Position numbers and translations under genes: made by a program. Under the pieces are notes generated by a model. It saw only the letters and a list, made by a program, of their open reading frames with translations. It ran no database searches and was not told the DNA's origin. From contig NZ_AJKS02000012.1 of NCBI RefSeq assembly GCF_000265245.1, forward strand, positions 1-64,000: a DNA stretch of 64,000 nucleotides. Reading direction: 5' to 3'. How positions within the stretch are numbered: the stretch's first letter is position 1; the number at the start of each line of letters is the position of its first letter. Of the stretch, positions 35,905 to 47,225 are shown in pieces. This DNA comes from Halomonas smyrnensis AAD6 (GTDB lineage Bacteria > Pseudomonadota > Gammaproteobacteria > Pseudomonadales > Halomonadaceae).

Positions 35905-36483
35905 ATGCCGATGCTGCGCCTGCCCTTCGCCGCGCTGATGCTTGCCCTGGCGCTGGCCATGGGCCTCGCCACCATGCCCGCCGGCGCGGAGGTCGTGGTC
36001 AAGAACGCCCGCTTCGACACCGTCCAGCGGGTCGACGGTCGTCCCTTCCGGATGATCGGCCACGGGCTGTTCCGCTACATGATCTGGGACGCCTACGCCG
36101 GCGCCTACTACCAGGCCGAGGGCTTTCCGCGGCCCGCGCCCCAGTCGGCCAACGTGCCGCGGCGCCTGGAGCTCGAGTACTTCCACGCCATCGAGGCCGG
36201 CGACTTCGCCGAGGTCACCCGCGATACCCTGCGCGACCAGCTCGGCGCGGCCGACTTCCGCTCGCTCGAGCCGGCGCTGTCGGCCTTCAACGCCCGCTAC
36301 CGCGATGTCTCGCCGGGCGACCGCTATGCCCTGACCTGGGACGGCGAGACCCTGAGCCTGGCGCTGAACGGCGAGTCGCTCTATGCACGACCCGAGCCGG
36401 CGCTGGCCGATGCCCTGTTCGGCATCTGGCTCGGCGAGGCGCCGCTGGGCGACGGCTTCCGGGACGACCTGCTGGGGCGCTGA
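35905..36483 (+). CDS. Exported chalcone-isomerase-like protein
   Basis: A 192-residue precursor with a signal peptide ([19 protein letters not shown]). The body matches the bacterial chalcone isomerase-like family: [18 protein letters not shown] near the start and [13 protein letters not shown] at the end. Bacterial members bind fatty-acid-like ligands in some cases; enzymatic activity is not established. An AGGAGG ribosome site is present. An AT-rich TACAAT (35855-35860) upstream may be the -10 element. Confidence 0.82.
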   Translation: MPMLRLPFAALMLALALAMGLATMPAGAEVVVKNARFDTVQRVDGRPFRMIGHGLFRYMIWDAYAGAYYQAEGFPRPAPQSANVPRRLELEYFHAIEAGDFAEVTRDTLRDQLGAADFRSLEPALSAFNARYRDVSPGDRYALTWDGETLSLALNGESLYARPEPALADALFGIWLGEAPLGDGFRDDLLGR

Positions 36484-36547
36484 ACGCGGGCGTGCTAGGC
36501 TGCCGGCTTTTGCCAGCCGCCGAGGGCGGGAAGAGAGGGAAAGTGCC

Positions 36548-36985
36548 ATGAAAGCCCTGATCCAGCGCGTTCGCCACGCCAGCGTCACCGTCGACGACCG
36601 CGAGACCGGCGCCATCGACCACGGCCTGCTGGCGCTGATCGGCGTCGAGCAGGAAGACGACGAGCAGAGCGTCGAGCGGCTGCTGCACAAGCTGCTGCAC
36701 TACCGGGTGTTCTCCGACCGGGACGGCAAGATGAACCTCAACCTGCAGCAGGCCGAGGGCGGCCTGCTGCTGGTGTCGCAGTTCACCCTGGCCGCCGACA
36801 CCCGCAAGGGGCTGCGCCCCAGCTTCTCCAGCGCCGCGCCGCCCGCCGTGGGCCAGCGGCTGTTCGATGCCCTGGTCGAGCGCGCCCGGGCCGCCTGGCC
36901 GCGGGTCGCCACCGGCGAGTTCGGCGCCGACATGCAGGTGGCGCTGGTCAACGACGGCCCGGTGACCTTCCTGCTCGAGGGCTGA
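36548..36985 (+). CDS. dtd: D-aminoacyl-tRNA deacylase
   Basis: A 145-residue protein that removes D-amino acids, and Gly, from mischarged tRNA. The family motifs are intact: [18 protein letters not shown] with the catalytic-site Ser-Gln and Thr, and NDGPVTF carrying the Gly-cisPro selectivity loop. [17 protein letters not shown] is the usual start. It is convergent with yheS. Confidence 0.95.
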   Translation: MKALIQRVRHASVTVDDRETGAIDHGLLALIGVEQEDDEQSVERLLHKLLHYRVFSDRDGKMNLNLQQAEGGLLLVSQFTLAADTRKGLRPSFSSAAPPAVGQRLFDALVERARAAWPRVATGEFGADMQVALVNDGPVTFLLEG

Positions 36986-36994
36986 GCCGGCGCC

Positions 36995-38941
<1,947 letters not shown>

Positions 38942-38991
38942 GAAGGCTCCACAGGAAGGCATAGGGCCGCCGCCGTGACGACAGCCGAATC

Positions 38992-39507
38992 ATGACGCCC
39001 GATTCTACCGAATTGCCGGCCGCTCTGCGGGCCCGGCTCGCCGCCGATCCGCTATGGGACTTCGCCCTGGCGCTCTACGCCCGCCCCGGGGCGGAAGCGG
39101 CCTGCCTGCACCTGCAGGACGACGCCGGCCTCGAGGTGATCGAGCTGCTGTGGCGGCTGTGGCTGTTCCACCACGGCCTGGCCGCCGGCCCCATGCCCGA
39201 CTCGGTGGCCCGCTGGCAGGCCGAGGTAACCGCGCCGCTGCGCCGGCTGCGGCGGTCGCTCAAGGCCGAGGCCGCCGAGCGCGAGAGCGTCGCCGCGCTG
39301 CGCCAGCGGCTCAAGGCCGCCGAGCTCGACGCCGAGCGCGAGGCCCTGGCCCGGCTCGAGGCGCACAGCCGCCGCGGCGATGTCACGCATCGTTCTCTCA
39401 CCTCCGCCGACGGCCTGAAGGATGCACTACCTTTTCACGCCAGGCTGACAAAAGCGTCTCATCGGACGGCGCTGGAAAGGTTGAATGACCAACTTGACCC
39501 TCAATGA
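38992..39507 (+). CDS. TIGR02444 family protein
   Basis: A 171-residue cytoplasmic protein. LWDFALALYARPGAEAACL and DDAGLEVIELLWRLWLFHHG are the recognisable TIGR02444 opening; the rest is helical and charged. The family regularly lies next to yheS in gammaproteobacteria and is divergent here (50 bp). Function unknown. The last ~40 residues are not conserved. Confidence 0.83.
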   Translation: MTPDSTELPAALRARLAADPLWDFALALYARPGAEAACLHLQDDAGLEVIELLWRLWLFHHGLAAGPMPDSVARWQAEVTAPLRRLRRSLKAEAAERESVAALRQRLKAAELDAEREALARLEAHSRRGDVTHRSLTSADGLKDALPFHARLTKASHRTALERLNDQLDPQ

Positions 39508-39619
39508 TCGCCCCACTAGCCTGAATAAACACTGCAAAAACAAAACGTTCTTTCGTTAGCGAATTTACCGTGATCCTGCTGGTCGCGTCGCTGACTGAAT
39601 CTGCAGAGGAAGCATATCA
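39508..39619. promoter_or_regulatory. Leader/promoter region of teaA
   Basis: 112 bp, AT-rich between 39525 and 39570. It must contain the promoter of the osmoregulated tea genes, but no convincing -35/-10 pair could be fixed by eye. AGAGGAAG at 39604-39611 is the ribosome site. Confidence 0.4.
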
Positions 39620-40642
39620 ATGAAGTCACACAAGCTGCTGGCCACCGCGGGTATCGGCGCCCTGATGCTAGGCATGTCGACGGCCGCCTACTCGGATAAC
39701 TGGCGCTATGCCCACGAGGAATACGAGGGCGACGTACAGGACGTCTTCGCCCAGGAATTCAAGCGCTACGTGGAAGAGAACTCCGACCACAACGTTCAGG
39801 TCTATCGCTTCGGTGAGCTCGGCGAGTCCGACGACATCATGGAGCAGACCCAGAACGGCATCCTGCAGTTCGTCGACCAGTCGCCCGGCTTCACCGGCGC
39901 CCTGATCCCGGCGGCCCAGATCTTCTTCATCCCGTATCTGATGCCGACCGACATGGACACCGTGCTCGAGTTCTTCGACGAGAGCAAGGCCATCAACGAG
40001 ATGTTCCCCGAGCTCTACGCCGAGCACGGCCTGAAGCTGCTGCAGATGTTCCCCGAGGGGGAAATGGTGGTCACCGCCGACGAGCCGATCACCTCGCCGG
40101 AGGACTTCGACAACAAGAAGATCCGGGTGATGACCAACCCGCTGCTGGCCGAGACCTACAACGCCTTCGGCGCCACCCCGACCCCGCTGCCCTGGGGCGA
40201 GGTCTACGGCGGCCTGCAGACCGGCATCATCGACGGCCAGGAGAACCCGATCTTCTGGATCGAGTCCGGCGGCCTCTACGAGGTGTCTCCGAACCTGACC
40301 TTCACCAGCCACGGCTGGTTCACCACCGCCATGATGGCCAACCAGGACTTCTACGAAGGCCTGTCCGACGAGGACAAGCAGCTGGTGCAGGACGCCACCG
40401 ACGCGGCCTATGACCACACCATCGAGCACATCAAGGGCCTCGCCGAGGACTCGCTCGACAAGATCATGGAAGCCTGCGACGAGTGCACCGTGACCCGCCT
40501 GGACGACGAGCAGATCGCGGCCTTCAAGGAGCGCGCCCCCCAGGTCGAGGAAGCCTTCCTCGAAATGACCGGCGACGACGGCGCCGCGCTGCTCGACCAG
40601 TTCAAGGCCGACCTCGAGGCCGTGCAACAAGCCGAAGAGTGA
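39620..40642 (+). CDS. teaA: Ectoine/hydroxyectoine TRAP binding protein TeaA
   Basis: A 340-residue precursor; the signal peptide is cut after AYS to give DNWRYAHEEYEGD at the N-terminus, as in Halomonas elongata TeaA, which it resembles nearly throughout. Arg169 (in KKIRVMTNP) and Asn209 (in DGQENP), precursor numbering, are at the places of the ligand Arg and Asn of the TRAP binding fold. TeaA delivers ectoine to TeaBC, recovering leaked osmolyte and taking up external ectoine. It is followed by a terminator and 183 bp before teaB. Confidence 0.95.
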   Translation: MKSHKLLATAGIGALMLGMSTAAYSDNWRYAHEEYEGDVQDVFAQEFKRYVEENSDHNVQVYRFGELGESDDIMEQTQNGILQFVDQSPGFTGALIPAAQIFFIPYLMPTDMDTVLEFFDESKAINEMFPELYAEHGLKLLQMFPEGEMVVTADEPITSPEDFDNKKIRVMTNPLLAETYNAFGATPTPLPWGEVYGGLQTGIIDGQENPIFWIESGGLYEVSPNLTFTSHGWFTTAMMANQDFYEGLSDEDKQLVQDATDAAYDHTIEHIKGLAEDSLDKIMEACDECTVTRLDDEQIAAFKERAPQVEEAFLEMTGDDGAALLDQFKADLEAVQQAEE

Positions 40643-40665
40643 TCGCGATCACCTGATCGGCACGA

Positions 40666-40697
40666 CGGGGGGCAGCCTGGCTGCCCCCGTTTTGTTT
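40666..40697 (+). terminator. Terminator-like hairpin between teaA and teaB
   Basis: Stem GGGGGCAG / CTGCCCCC with a short loop, followed by GTTTTGTTTCC. It is inside the operon, 24 bp after teaA. Partial termination here would give more binding protein than permease. Confidence 0.7.
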
Positions 40698-40825
40698 CCG
40701 TCCGGGCAACGTTCACCCAACGTTGACCCGCGAGGCTCCCGGCATGGCCTACAGCCGTTACGCTGCTCGACAGGGACGTCACTCTCGCGTCATGCCGTTC
40801 GCCACGATTCCAGGGAAATACGCCC

Positions 40826-41404
40826 ATGACCGACGAAGATTCCGAAAAACGCTATCGCTCCGGGCTGCCGGGCTTTCTCGGCGTCATCGACACCTTCATC
40901 AGCAGAGTCGAGGCGGTGATCCTGGCCCTCGGCGTGCTGCTGATGGCCGCCAACACCATCGCCAACGTCATCGGCCGCTTCGCGTTCGGCGAGAGCATCT
41001 TCTTCTCCGGCGAGATCAACCGCATCCTGATCATCATGATCACCTTCGCCGGCATCGGCTATGCGGCGCGCCACGGCCGCCACATCCGCATGTCGGCGAT
41101 CTACGATGCCCTGCCGGTGGGCGGACGACGGGCGCTGATGATCGTGATCTCGCTGTTCACCTCGCTGGTGATGTTCTTCCTGCTCTACTTCTCGGTGCTC
41201 TACATCCTCGACCTGTACGACAAGGGACGCATCCTGCCGGCGCTCGGCTTCCCCATCTATCTGATCTACATCTGGGTGCCGCTGGGCTTTCTGATCACCG
41301 GCATCCAGTACCTGCTCACCGCCATCAAGAACCTGACGTCGCGCGACGTCTACCTGTCGACCTCGGTGCTCGACGGCTACAAGGATACGGAAACGGAAGT
41401 CTGA
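40826..41404 (+). CDS. teaB: Ectoine TRAP transporter small subunit TeaB
   Basis: A 192-residue four-helix DctQ-type protein. [22 protein letters not shown] corresponds to the conserved loop after helix 2 (given here as its core [11 protein letters not shown]). Position between teaA and teaC and the match of the whole cluster to H. elongata set the name. AGGGAA lies about 7 bases before ATG. Confidence 0.93.
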   Translation: MTDEDSEKRYRSGLPGFLGVIDTFISRVEAVILALGVLLMAANTIANVIGRFAFGESIFFSGEINRILIIMITFAGIGYAARHGRHIRMSAIYDALPVGGRRALMIVISLFTSLVMFFLLYFSVLYILDLYDKGRILPALGFPIYLIYIWVPLGFLITGIQYLLTAIKNLTSRDVYLSTSVLDGYKDTETEV

Positions 41405-41435
41405 CGATGATGGGCACGACCCGGGGGAACGCAAA

Positions 41436-42722
41436 ATGACGACCATTATGGTGGTGACCATGATCGCCCTGCTGCTGCTGGGCTTTCCGATGATGATTCC
41501 GCTGATCACCGCGGCGGTGATCGGCTTCTTCATGATGTTCAACGGCCTGGGCCAGATGGAGACGCTGATCCAGCAGATGATGGCGGGCATCCGGCCGGCC
41601 TCGCTGATCGCGGTGCCGATGTTCATCCTCGCCGCCGACATCATGACGCGGGGCCAGTCGGCGGAACGGCTGATCAACATGGTGATGTCCTTCATCGGCC
41701 ACGTGAAGGGCGGCCTGGCGGTCAGCACCGCCGCCTCCTGCACCCTGTTCGGCGCGGTCTCCGGCTCGACCCAGGCCACGGTGGTGGCGGTGGGCTCGCC
41801 GCTGCGCCCGCGCATGCTCAAGGCCGGCTACTCGGACTCCTTCACCCTGGCGCTGATCATCAACTCCAGCGACATCGCCTTCCTGATCCCGCCCAGTATC
41901 GGCATGATCATCTACGGGGTCATCTCCGGCACCTCCATCGGCGAGCTGTTCATCGCCGGCATCGGGCCCGGCCTGCTGATTCTCGCCATGTTCTCCGCCT
42001 ACTGCGTGGCCTACGCCGTGATCCGCAAGGTGCCCACCGAGCCCAAGGCCAGCTGGGGCGAGCGGCTGGGCGCGGTACGCATGGCGCTGTGGCCGCTGGG
42101 CTTCCCGGTGATCATCGTCGGCGGCATCTATGGCGGCATCTTCAGCCCCACCGAGGCCGCCGCGGCCTGCGTGCTGTATGCCATCCTGCTCGAGTTCGTG
42201 ATCTTCCGCTCGCTGAAGATCAACGACATCTACGCCATCGCCAAGTCCACCGGCCTGATCACCGCCGTGGTGTTCATCCTGGTCGCCGTCGGCAACGGCT
42301 TCTCCTGGATCATCTCCTTCGCCCAGATTCCTCAGACCATCCTCGAGGCGGTGGGCATCAACGAGGCCGGCCCCACCGGGGTGCTGATCGCGATCTGTGT
42401 GGCCTTCTTCGTGGCCTGCATGTTCGTCGACCCCATCGTGGTGATCCTGGTGCTGACGCCGATCTTCGCGCCCGCCATCGAGGCCACCGGCCTGGATCCG
42501 GTGCTGGTCGGCATCCTGATCACCCTGCAGGTGGCCATCGGCTCGGCGACGCCGCCCTTCGGCTGCGACATCTTCACCGCCATCGCGATCTTCAAGCGGC
42601 CCTATCTGGACGTGATCAAGGGCACGCCGCCGTTCGTGTTCCTGCTGATCCTCGCCGCCGCCCTGCTGATCATCTTCCCGCAGATCGCCCTGTTCCTGCG
42701 CGACCTGGCCTTCAGCGACTGA
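41436..42722 (+). CDS. teaC: Ectoine TRAP transporter large permease TeaC
   Basis: A 428-residue DctM-type symporter with about 12 helices. VPMFILAADIMTRG, the FGAVSGSTQATVVAVG hairpin, SDIAFLIPPSIGMIIYG and the QVAIGSATPPFGCDIF segment follow the DctM pattern. With TeaA and TeaB it imports ectoine driven by the sodium gradient. 31 bp separate it from teaB. Confidence 0.94.
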   Translation: MTTIMVVTMIALLLLGFPMMIPLITAAVIGFFMMFNGLGQMETLIQQMMAGIRPASLIAVPMFILAADIMTRGQSAERLINMVMSFIGHVKGGLAVSTAASCTLFGAVSGSTQATVVAVGSPLRPRMLKAGYSDSFTLALIINSSDIAFLIPPSIGMIIYGVISGTSIGELFIAGIGPGLLILAMFSAYCVAYAVIRKVPTEPKASWGERLGAVRMALWPLGFPVIIVGGIYGGIFSPTEAAAACVLYAILLEFVIFRSLKINDIYAIAKSTGLITAVVFILVAVGNGFSWIISFAQIPQTILEAVGINEAGPTGVLIAICVAFFVACMFVDPIVVILVLTPIFAPAIEATGLDPVLVGILITLQVAIGSATPPFGCDIFTAIAIFKRPYLDVIKGTPPFVFLLILAAALLIIFPQIALFLRDLAFSD

Positions 42723-42747
42723 CCGGGATTGAAGAGGAGAACTCATG

Positions 42748-43191
42748 ATGTTCAAGCGGATCATGGTGCCGGTGGACGGCTCCAAGGGCGCCATCAAGGC
42801 GCTGGACAAGGCGGTCGCGCTGCAGCGGCTCACCGGCGCCGAACTCTACATCCTGTGCGTGTTCAAGCATCACAGCCTGCTCGAGGCCTCGCTGTCCATG
42901 ATCCGGCCCGAGCGGCTCGACATCCCCGACGATGCGCTCAAGGAATACGCCACCGAGATCGCCGTGCAGGCCAAGGCCCATGCCGCGGAGCTCGGCGTGC
43001 CCGCAGACCAGGTGCGCGCCTTCGTCAAGGGCGGACGCCCCTCGCGCACCATCGTGCGCTTCGCCCGCAAGCGCGACTGCGACCTGATCGTGATCGGTGC
43101 CCAGGGCACCAACGGCGACAAGGGCCTGCTGCTGGGCAGCGTGTCGCAGCGGGTGGCGGGCTCCGCGCACTGCCCGACGCTGGTCGTCTGA
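42748..43191 (+). CDS. teaD: TeaD, UspA-type regulator of the ectoine transporter
   Basis: A 147-residue universal stress protein with the ATP-binding motif complete: [10 protein letters not shown] at the start and [22 protein letters not shown] (core [15 protein letters not shown]). In H. elongata TeaD binds ATP and lowers TeaABC activity. ATG at 42748 is 8 bases after AGGAG and fits the homologue; ATG at 42745 is possible. It is 22 bp after teaC, same unit. Confidence 0.93.
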   Translation: MFKRIMVPVDGSKGAIKALDKAVALQRLTGAELYILCVFKHHSLLEASLSMIRPERLDIPDDALKEYATEIAVQAKAHAAELGVPADQVRAFVKGGRPSRTIVRFARKRDCDLIVIGAQGTNGDKGLLLGSVSQRVAGSAHCPTLVV

Positions 43192-43324
43192 CACCGCTCG
43201 ACCTCCCCTGTGCCGAGTCGGTCCGCGCGCCGTTGCGACGGGTGCGGAACCGACCCGGCCCTGTTAGAGTCCCAAGGGTCCCATTCACCGATGGCGCCAA
43301 GGCGCCGGAGTACAAGGCATTTTC

Positions 43325-44023
43325 ATGAAGCGACTGCTGACTACCGCATCCCTGACGGCGCTGCTGACCGCTGCCCCGCTGGCACTGGCCGCCCCCGATA
43401 CCGACGGCGAGAAGCTCGGCTACAGCCTCGGCGTGACCCTGGGCAAGAGCATCCAGCAGGACGTCTCCGATCTCGACGTCGACGCCTTCACCCAGGCCGT
43501 GCAGGACGTCTTCGACGATAACGAGCTGGAGATGACCGAGGACGAGATGAACGCCACCATGCAGGCCTTCCAGCAGCAGGCCATGCAGCAGCGTGCCGCC
43601 GAGACCCAGCAGCTCGCCGAGGAGAACCGGTCCGCGGGCGAGGCCTACCAGGCCGAGAACGCCGAGAAGGATGGCGTGACCGTCACCGACTCCGGCCTGC
43701 AGTATCGCGAGATCGAGGCCGGCGACGGCGCCTCGCCCAGCGACGGCGACACCGTCAAGGTCAACTACGAAGGCAAGCTGATCGACGGCACCGTCTTCGA
43801 CAGCTCCTACGAGCGCGGCGAGCCGGTCAGCTTCCAGGTCGGCCAGGTCATCGAGGGCTGGCAGGAGGCCCTGAAGATGATGAACGTCGGCGACACCTGG
43901 GAAGTCGTGATCCCGGCCGACCTCGCCTACGGCAGCCGCGGTCAGGGCCCGATCGGTCCCAACGAGACCCTGGTGTTCAAGGTCGAGCTGCTCGACGTGA
44001 ACCCGGACAACGCCGAAGGCTGA
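43325..44023 (+). CDS. Periplasmic FKBP-type peptidyl-prolyl isomerase (FkpA/Mip-like)
   Basis: A 232-residue precursor with a signal peptide (ending LALAA). The N-terminal helical dimerisation domain (~25-115, Gln-rich) precedes an FKBP domain (~130-226) with GDTVKVNYEGKLIDGTVFDS, FQVGQVIEGWQEAL and DLAYGSRG. It assists folding of exported proteins. It is 133 bp after teaD and probably independent. Confidence 0.92.
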   Translation: MKRLLTTASLTALLTAAPLALAAPDTDGEKLGYSLGVTLGKSIQQDVSDLDVDAFTQAVQDVFDDNELEMTEDEMNATMQAFQQQAMQQRAAETQQLAEENRSAGEAYQAENAEKDGVTVTDSGLQYREIEAGDGASPSDGDTVKVNYEGKLIDGTVFDSSYERGEPVSFQVGQVIEGWQEALKMMNVGDTWEVVIPADLAYGSRGQGPIGPNETLVFKVELLDVNPDNAEG

Positions 44024-44057
44024 TCGCCCGCGGCGAGCGCGCCTCGATGGCGTGACC

Positions 44058-44093
44058 GGCGGCCGGCCTCCCTCGGGGCCGGCCGCCTTGCGT
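44058..44093 (+). terminator. Terminator after the FKBP gene
   Basis: 11-bp stem GGCGGCCGGCC / GGCCGGCCGCC with an 8-base loop, followed by TTGCGTTG. Confidence 0.7.
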
Positions 44094-44143
44094 TGTGCGG
44101 CCTGACGCGCCACGCTCACCACTGACCAGGGAATGGCATCGTC

Positions 44144-45058
44144 ATGGAAAGCATCATCGGCGCCCTCGGGCCACTGTTCCTGCTGATCCTGCTCGGCGCC
44201 CTGCTCGGCCGCGGCCCCTGGCCCGGCGGCGACTTCTGGTCGCGCCTCGAGGGCCTGATCTACTACCTGCTGTTCCCGGCGATGCTGGTGGCCACCCTGG
44301 CCGAGGCCGATATCCGCGCGGTGCCGGTCGCCCGCCTCGCCCTGGTGCTGCTCGGCAGCCTGCTGCTGCTGGCCGTCGGCCTGTGGACGCTGCGCCCGCG
44401 GCTGGGGCTCGACATGCCGGCCTTCACCTCGGTCTTCCAGGGCGCGCTGCGCTTCAACACCTACGTCGGCGTGGCCGGCGCCGCCGCCCTGCACGGCTCG
44501 GCCGGCGCCACCGTGGCGGCGGTCGCCGTGGCGCTGATGGTGCCGCTGGTCAACGTGCTGTGCGTGCTGACCTTCCTCGCCGCCGGCACCCTGGGCAAGG
44601 GCGGCGTGGGCGCCAGCCTGAGGGCCCTGGCCCGCAACCCGCTGATCCTGGCCTGCCTGGCCGGCGCCGGACTCAACCTCACGGGGGTCGGCCTGCCCGG
44701 CTGGAGCCACGAGGCGGTGGCCCTGCTCGGCCGGGCGGCGCTGCCGCTGGGCCTGGTGGCGGTGGGCGTGGCGCTGCGCCCCCAGGCGATGCTGCGCCGC
44801 GACGGCGGCCTCTGGACCTCGACCCTGATCAAGCTGGCGCTGCTGCCGGCGCTCGTGCTGGGCCTGGCCATCCTGCTCGGCCTGGGGCCGGTGAGCCGCG
44901 ACGTGGTGCTGCTCTTCGCCGCCCTGCCCACCGCCACCTCGGCCTATATCCTGTCGCGGCAGCTGGGCGGCGATGCCGAGCTGATGGCGGCACTGATCAC
45001 CGCCCAGACCCTGCTGGCCATGATCAGCCTGCCGCTGTGGCTGCGCCTCGTCGCCTGA
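44144..45058 (+). CDS. AEC family transporter
   Basis: A 304-residue membrane protein with about ten helices in the auxin-efflux-carrier fold. Seen are LIYYLLFPAML in helix 2, the FQGALRFNTYVG segment, ARNPLILACLAGAGLN and the final LPTATSAYILSRQLGGD crossover. Bacterial AEC carriers move small organic acids such as malate; the substrate here is unknown. It is a single gene followed by the Fur-like promoter region. Confidence 0.88.
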   Translation: MESIIGALGPLFLLILLGALLGRGPWPGGDFWSRLEGLIYYLLFPAMLVATLAEADIRAVPVARLALVLLGSLLLLAVGLWTLRPRLGLDMPAFTSVFQGALRFNTYVGVAGAAALHGSAGATVAAVAVALMVPLVNVLCVLTFLAAGTLGKGGVGASLRALARNPLILACLAGAGLNLTGVGLPGWSHEAVALLGRAALPLGLVAVGVALRPQAMLRRDGGLWTSTLIKLALLPALVLGLAILLGLGPVSRDVVLLFAALPTATSAYILSRQLGGDAELMAALITAQTLLAMISLPLWLRLVA

Positions 45059-45093
45059 GCAGGCCCCTCAAATAAAAAAGATTCTCGTTAGTG

Positions 45094-45121
45094 TTGACCA
45101 CACAAATGAGAATGATTTACT
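45094..45121 (+). promoter_or_regulatory. Sigma-70 promoter overlapped by a Fur-box-like sequence
   Basis: TTGACC (45094-45099), a 16-bp spacer and TTTACT (45116-45121) form a fair promoter. The spacer and -10 carry AATGAGAATGATTTAC; in the 7-1-7 Fur model TGAGAAT-G-ATTTACT matches about 10 of 14 positions. An inverted half site ATTCTCG is at 45081-45087. No protein-coding gene follows in the same direction. Confidence 0.5.
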
Positions 45122-45127
45122 CTACAT

Positions 45128-45246
45128 CCATGACATCGCCGAGGTGCGTGTCAGACCCCACGGAGCCTTGCCAGTCCTCCGAGGGGATTCTCCTCCTCAT
45201 TGCTAGTCACGGTCTTTCGCCGCCCCGCCCAGGGCGGCTTTCTTTT
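45128..45246 (+). ncRNA. Candidate Fur-regulated small RNA (~119 nt)
   Basis: Bounded by the promoter above and by a terminator at 45219-45246 (stem GCCGCCC / GGGCGGC, then TTTCTTTT). The middle contains TTCTCCTCCTCAT (45188-45200), complementary to a Shine-Dalgarno plus start region, followed by CATTGCT; AGACCCC and CGGAG at 45153-45165 recall the RyhB 5' part, though this is weak. No convincing ORF is present. It would be a RyhB/PrrF-type iron-sparing RNA; expression is untested. Confidence 0.45.
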
Positions 45247-45414
45247 GCGCTCGCGTTCGTTCGAGATCGTCCAGGCTTCTGCGACCCCGCAGGGGAAGTG
45301 CCTCGGCCGCCGTCACGGCGGCCTTTTTTATGCACGCGCGTCTCGCCGGCCGCCGCCAAACGCGAGCGCCCCGGCACGAGGGCCGGGGCGCGGGAGGATG
45401 CGAGAGGGGCGAGC
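45247..45414. other. Spacer with a second plus-strand terminator before convergent trmB
   Basis: No gene is seen. At 45305-45329 a strong terminator GGCCGCCG-TCA-CGGCGGCC plus six T follows the small RNA candidate by about 60 bp; it may catch read-through, or end a second short transcript. No second Fur-like box was found for it. Confidence 0.5.
45305..45329 (+). terminator. Strong terminator downstream of the small RNA candidate
   Basis: 8-bp GC-only stem (GGCCGCCG / CGGCGGCC), 3-base loop and TTTTTT. Confidence 0.8.
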
Positions 45415-46161
45415 TCAGTCGACGCGGCGGAAGATCAGGTCCCAGACGCCGTGGCCGAGCTTCTCGCCGCGCTGCTCGAACTTGGTCAGCGGGCGGAACT
45501 CGGGGCGCGGCACGTAGGGCGCCGTGTCGTCGGTGGCGGTGTTCCGATAGCCCGGGGCCTCGGCCATCACCTCGGCCATCCACTCGGCGTAAGCCTCCCA
45601 GTCGGTGGCCATGTGCAGGGCGCCGTCGATCTTGAGGCGAGTGCGCACCAGCTCGACGAAGGCCGGCTGGACGATGCGCCGCTTGTGATGCTTCTTCTTC
45701 GTCCAGGGATCGGGGAAGAACAGCTGCAGGGTGTCGAGGCTGCCCTCCGGCAGGCACTGCTCGAGCACCAGCAGGGCGTCCTCGCGATAGACCCGGAGGT
45801 TGGTGAGGCCACGCTTGTCGGCCTCGTCGAGCAGCTTGCCGACGCCGGGCGCATGCACCTCGATGCCGATGAAGTCGGTATCGGGATGGGTCTCGGCCTG
45901 CTCGATCAGCGAGCCGCCCATGCCGAAGCCGATCTCCAGCACCACCGGAGCGCGACGCCCGAACAGCGTCTCGAGGTCCTGGCGGCCGTCCTCGAGGGTC
46001 AGCCCCAGACGCGGCCACACCTCCTCGAGGCCGCGGGTCTGGGCGGCGGTCATGCGCCCGGCACGCAGCACGTAGCTCTTGATCCCACGGCGATGCAGCG
46101 GGGCGTCGGGGCTCTCGGGACCCTCGGTCGAGGGCGTGTCGGGGCGTTGTTCGTCGTTCAT
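45415..46161 (-). CDS. trmB: tRNA (guanine-46-N7)-methyltransferase
   Basis: A 248-residue SAM-dependent methyltransferase. SAM motif [11 protein letters not shown], ligand acid in [10 protein letters not shown], and the TrmB mark [18 protein letters not shown] with the catalytic Asp are seen; [11 protein letters not shown] is near the C-terminus. It lies 39 bp downstream of thiG on the same strand, so it is probably in the thi transcript. Confidence 0.94.
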   Translation of the reverse strand: MNDEQRPDTPSTEGPESPDAPLHRRGIKSYVLRAGRMTAAQTRGLEEVWPRLGLTLEDGRQDLETLFGRRAPVVLEIGFGMGGSLIEQAETHPDTDFIGIEVHAPGVGKLLDEADKRGLTNLRVYREDALLVLEQCLPEGSLDTLQLFFPDPWTKKKHHKRRIVQPAFVELVRTRLKIDGALHMATDWEAYAEWMAEVMAEAPGYRNTATDDTAPYVPRPEFRPLTKFEQRGEKLGHGVWDLIFRRVD

Positions 46162-46199
46162 GCGCGGCGTCGAAACTCGTGAAGGTCGAAAGGACAGGA

Positions 46200-46997
46200 T
46201 CAGGCGTTGATGCGCCCGGCCAGCGGCGAGGAGGGCTCGGCGCCCTGGCGGCGCGGCATGCGTCCGGCGAGGAAGGCCTCGCGGCCGGCCTGCACCGCCT
46301 GCTTCATGGCGCCGGCCATCAGCACCGGCTGGCGGGCGTGGGCGATGGCGGAGTTCATCAGCACCCCGTCGCAGCCCAGCTCCATGGCCTGGGCGGCCTC
46401 GGAGGCGGTGCCGATGCCGGCATCCACCAGCACCGGCACGCTGGCCTGTTCGATGATCAGGCGGATGTTGTGCGGGTTCTGGATGCCATGGCCGGAGCCG
46501 ATCAGCGAGCCCAGCGGCATCACGGCGCAGCAGCCGAGACGCTCCAGCTCGCGGGCGACGATGGGATCGTCGCTGGTGTAGACCATGACGTCGAAGCCGT
46601 CGTTGACCAGGGTCTCGGCGGCGGCCAGGGTCTCCACCACGTTGGGATACAGGGTGGTGTCGTCGCCCAGCACCTCGAGCTTGACCAGGTTGTGGCCGTC
46701 GAGCAGCTCGCGGGCCAGCCGGCAGGTGCGCACCGCGTCCTGGGCGGTGTAGCAGCCGGCGGTGTTGGGCAGCAGGGTATAGCGCTCCGGGGACACCACG
46801 TCGAGCAGATTGGGCGCCGAGGCATCCTGCCCCAGATTGGTGCGACGCACGGCGAAGGTCACCACCTCGGCCCCGCTGGCGGCGATGGCCTCGCCGGTCT
46901 CGTCGAGATCCCGGTACTTGCCGGTGCCCACCAGCAGGCGCGAGGCGAATTCACGGCCGGCGACGCGCAGCGGCGCGTCCTGGAAGAAGTCGGTCAT
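46200..46997 (-). CDS. thiG: Thiazole synthase
   Basis: A 265-residue TIM-barrel enzyme forming thiazole phosphate from deoxyxylulose phosphate, dehydroglycine and ThiS thiocarboxylate. The Schiff-base Lys is in [10 protein letters not shown]. Further motifs: RLLVGTGKY at the start, [28 protein letters not shown] and [13 protein letters not shown] ribosome site (AGGAGAAA) is about 10 bases upstream. It follows thiS after an unusually long 236-bp gap. Confidence 0.95.
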   Translation of the reverse strand: MTDFFQDAPLRVAGREFASRLLVGTGKYRDLDETGEAIAASGAEVVTFAVRRTNLGQDASAPNLLDVVSPERYTLLPNTAGCYTAQDAVRTCRLARELLDGHNLVKLEVLGDDTTLYPNVVETLAAAETLVNDGFDVMVYTSDDPIVARELERLGCCAVMPLGSLIGSGHGIQNPHNIRLIIEQASVPVLVDAGIGTASEAAQAMELGCDGVLMNSAIAHARQPVLMAGAMKQAVQAGREAFLAGRMPRRQGAEPSSPLAGRINA

Positions 46998-47029
46998 GCG
47001 TATATTTCTCCTATGGCTCAGGGGAAAGC

Positions 47030-47225
47030 GCTGATTTTTCTTGCGAGCGAAGATAGGTTGGGCGACGCCGGAACGGAAATACCGGAGTTTACACGCCAGT
47101 AAATGAGGATATTGGCCGGGCTCGCGCTCGAGTACCGCCGGCGGCCAAGATGGCTAGGTTCGTTCCCGACGAACCAACGCACTTCCCACTTCCCTATGGG
47201 TCGTCGAGCGCAGCGATAAATCAGT
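47030..47225. repeat. Possible MITE-like element between thiS and thiG
   Basis: The gap between two normally adjacent genes has imperfect inverted ends: CTGATTTTTC near 47033 and its inverted counterpart GATAAATCAG near 47215 (9 of 10). An internal perfect inverted repeat GGTTCGT-TCCCG-ACGAACC lies at 47157-47175. No coding capacity is seen. No target duplication could be fixed. Confidence 0.35.

Noticed and set aside
45130-46182. Protein gene starting downstream of the Fur-like box on the plus strand
   Set aside because: The frame runs through two terminators and then antisense through all of trmB, with no recognisable domain.
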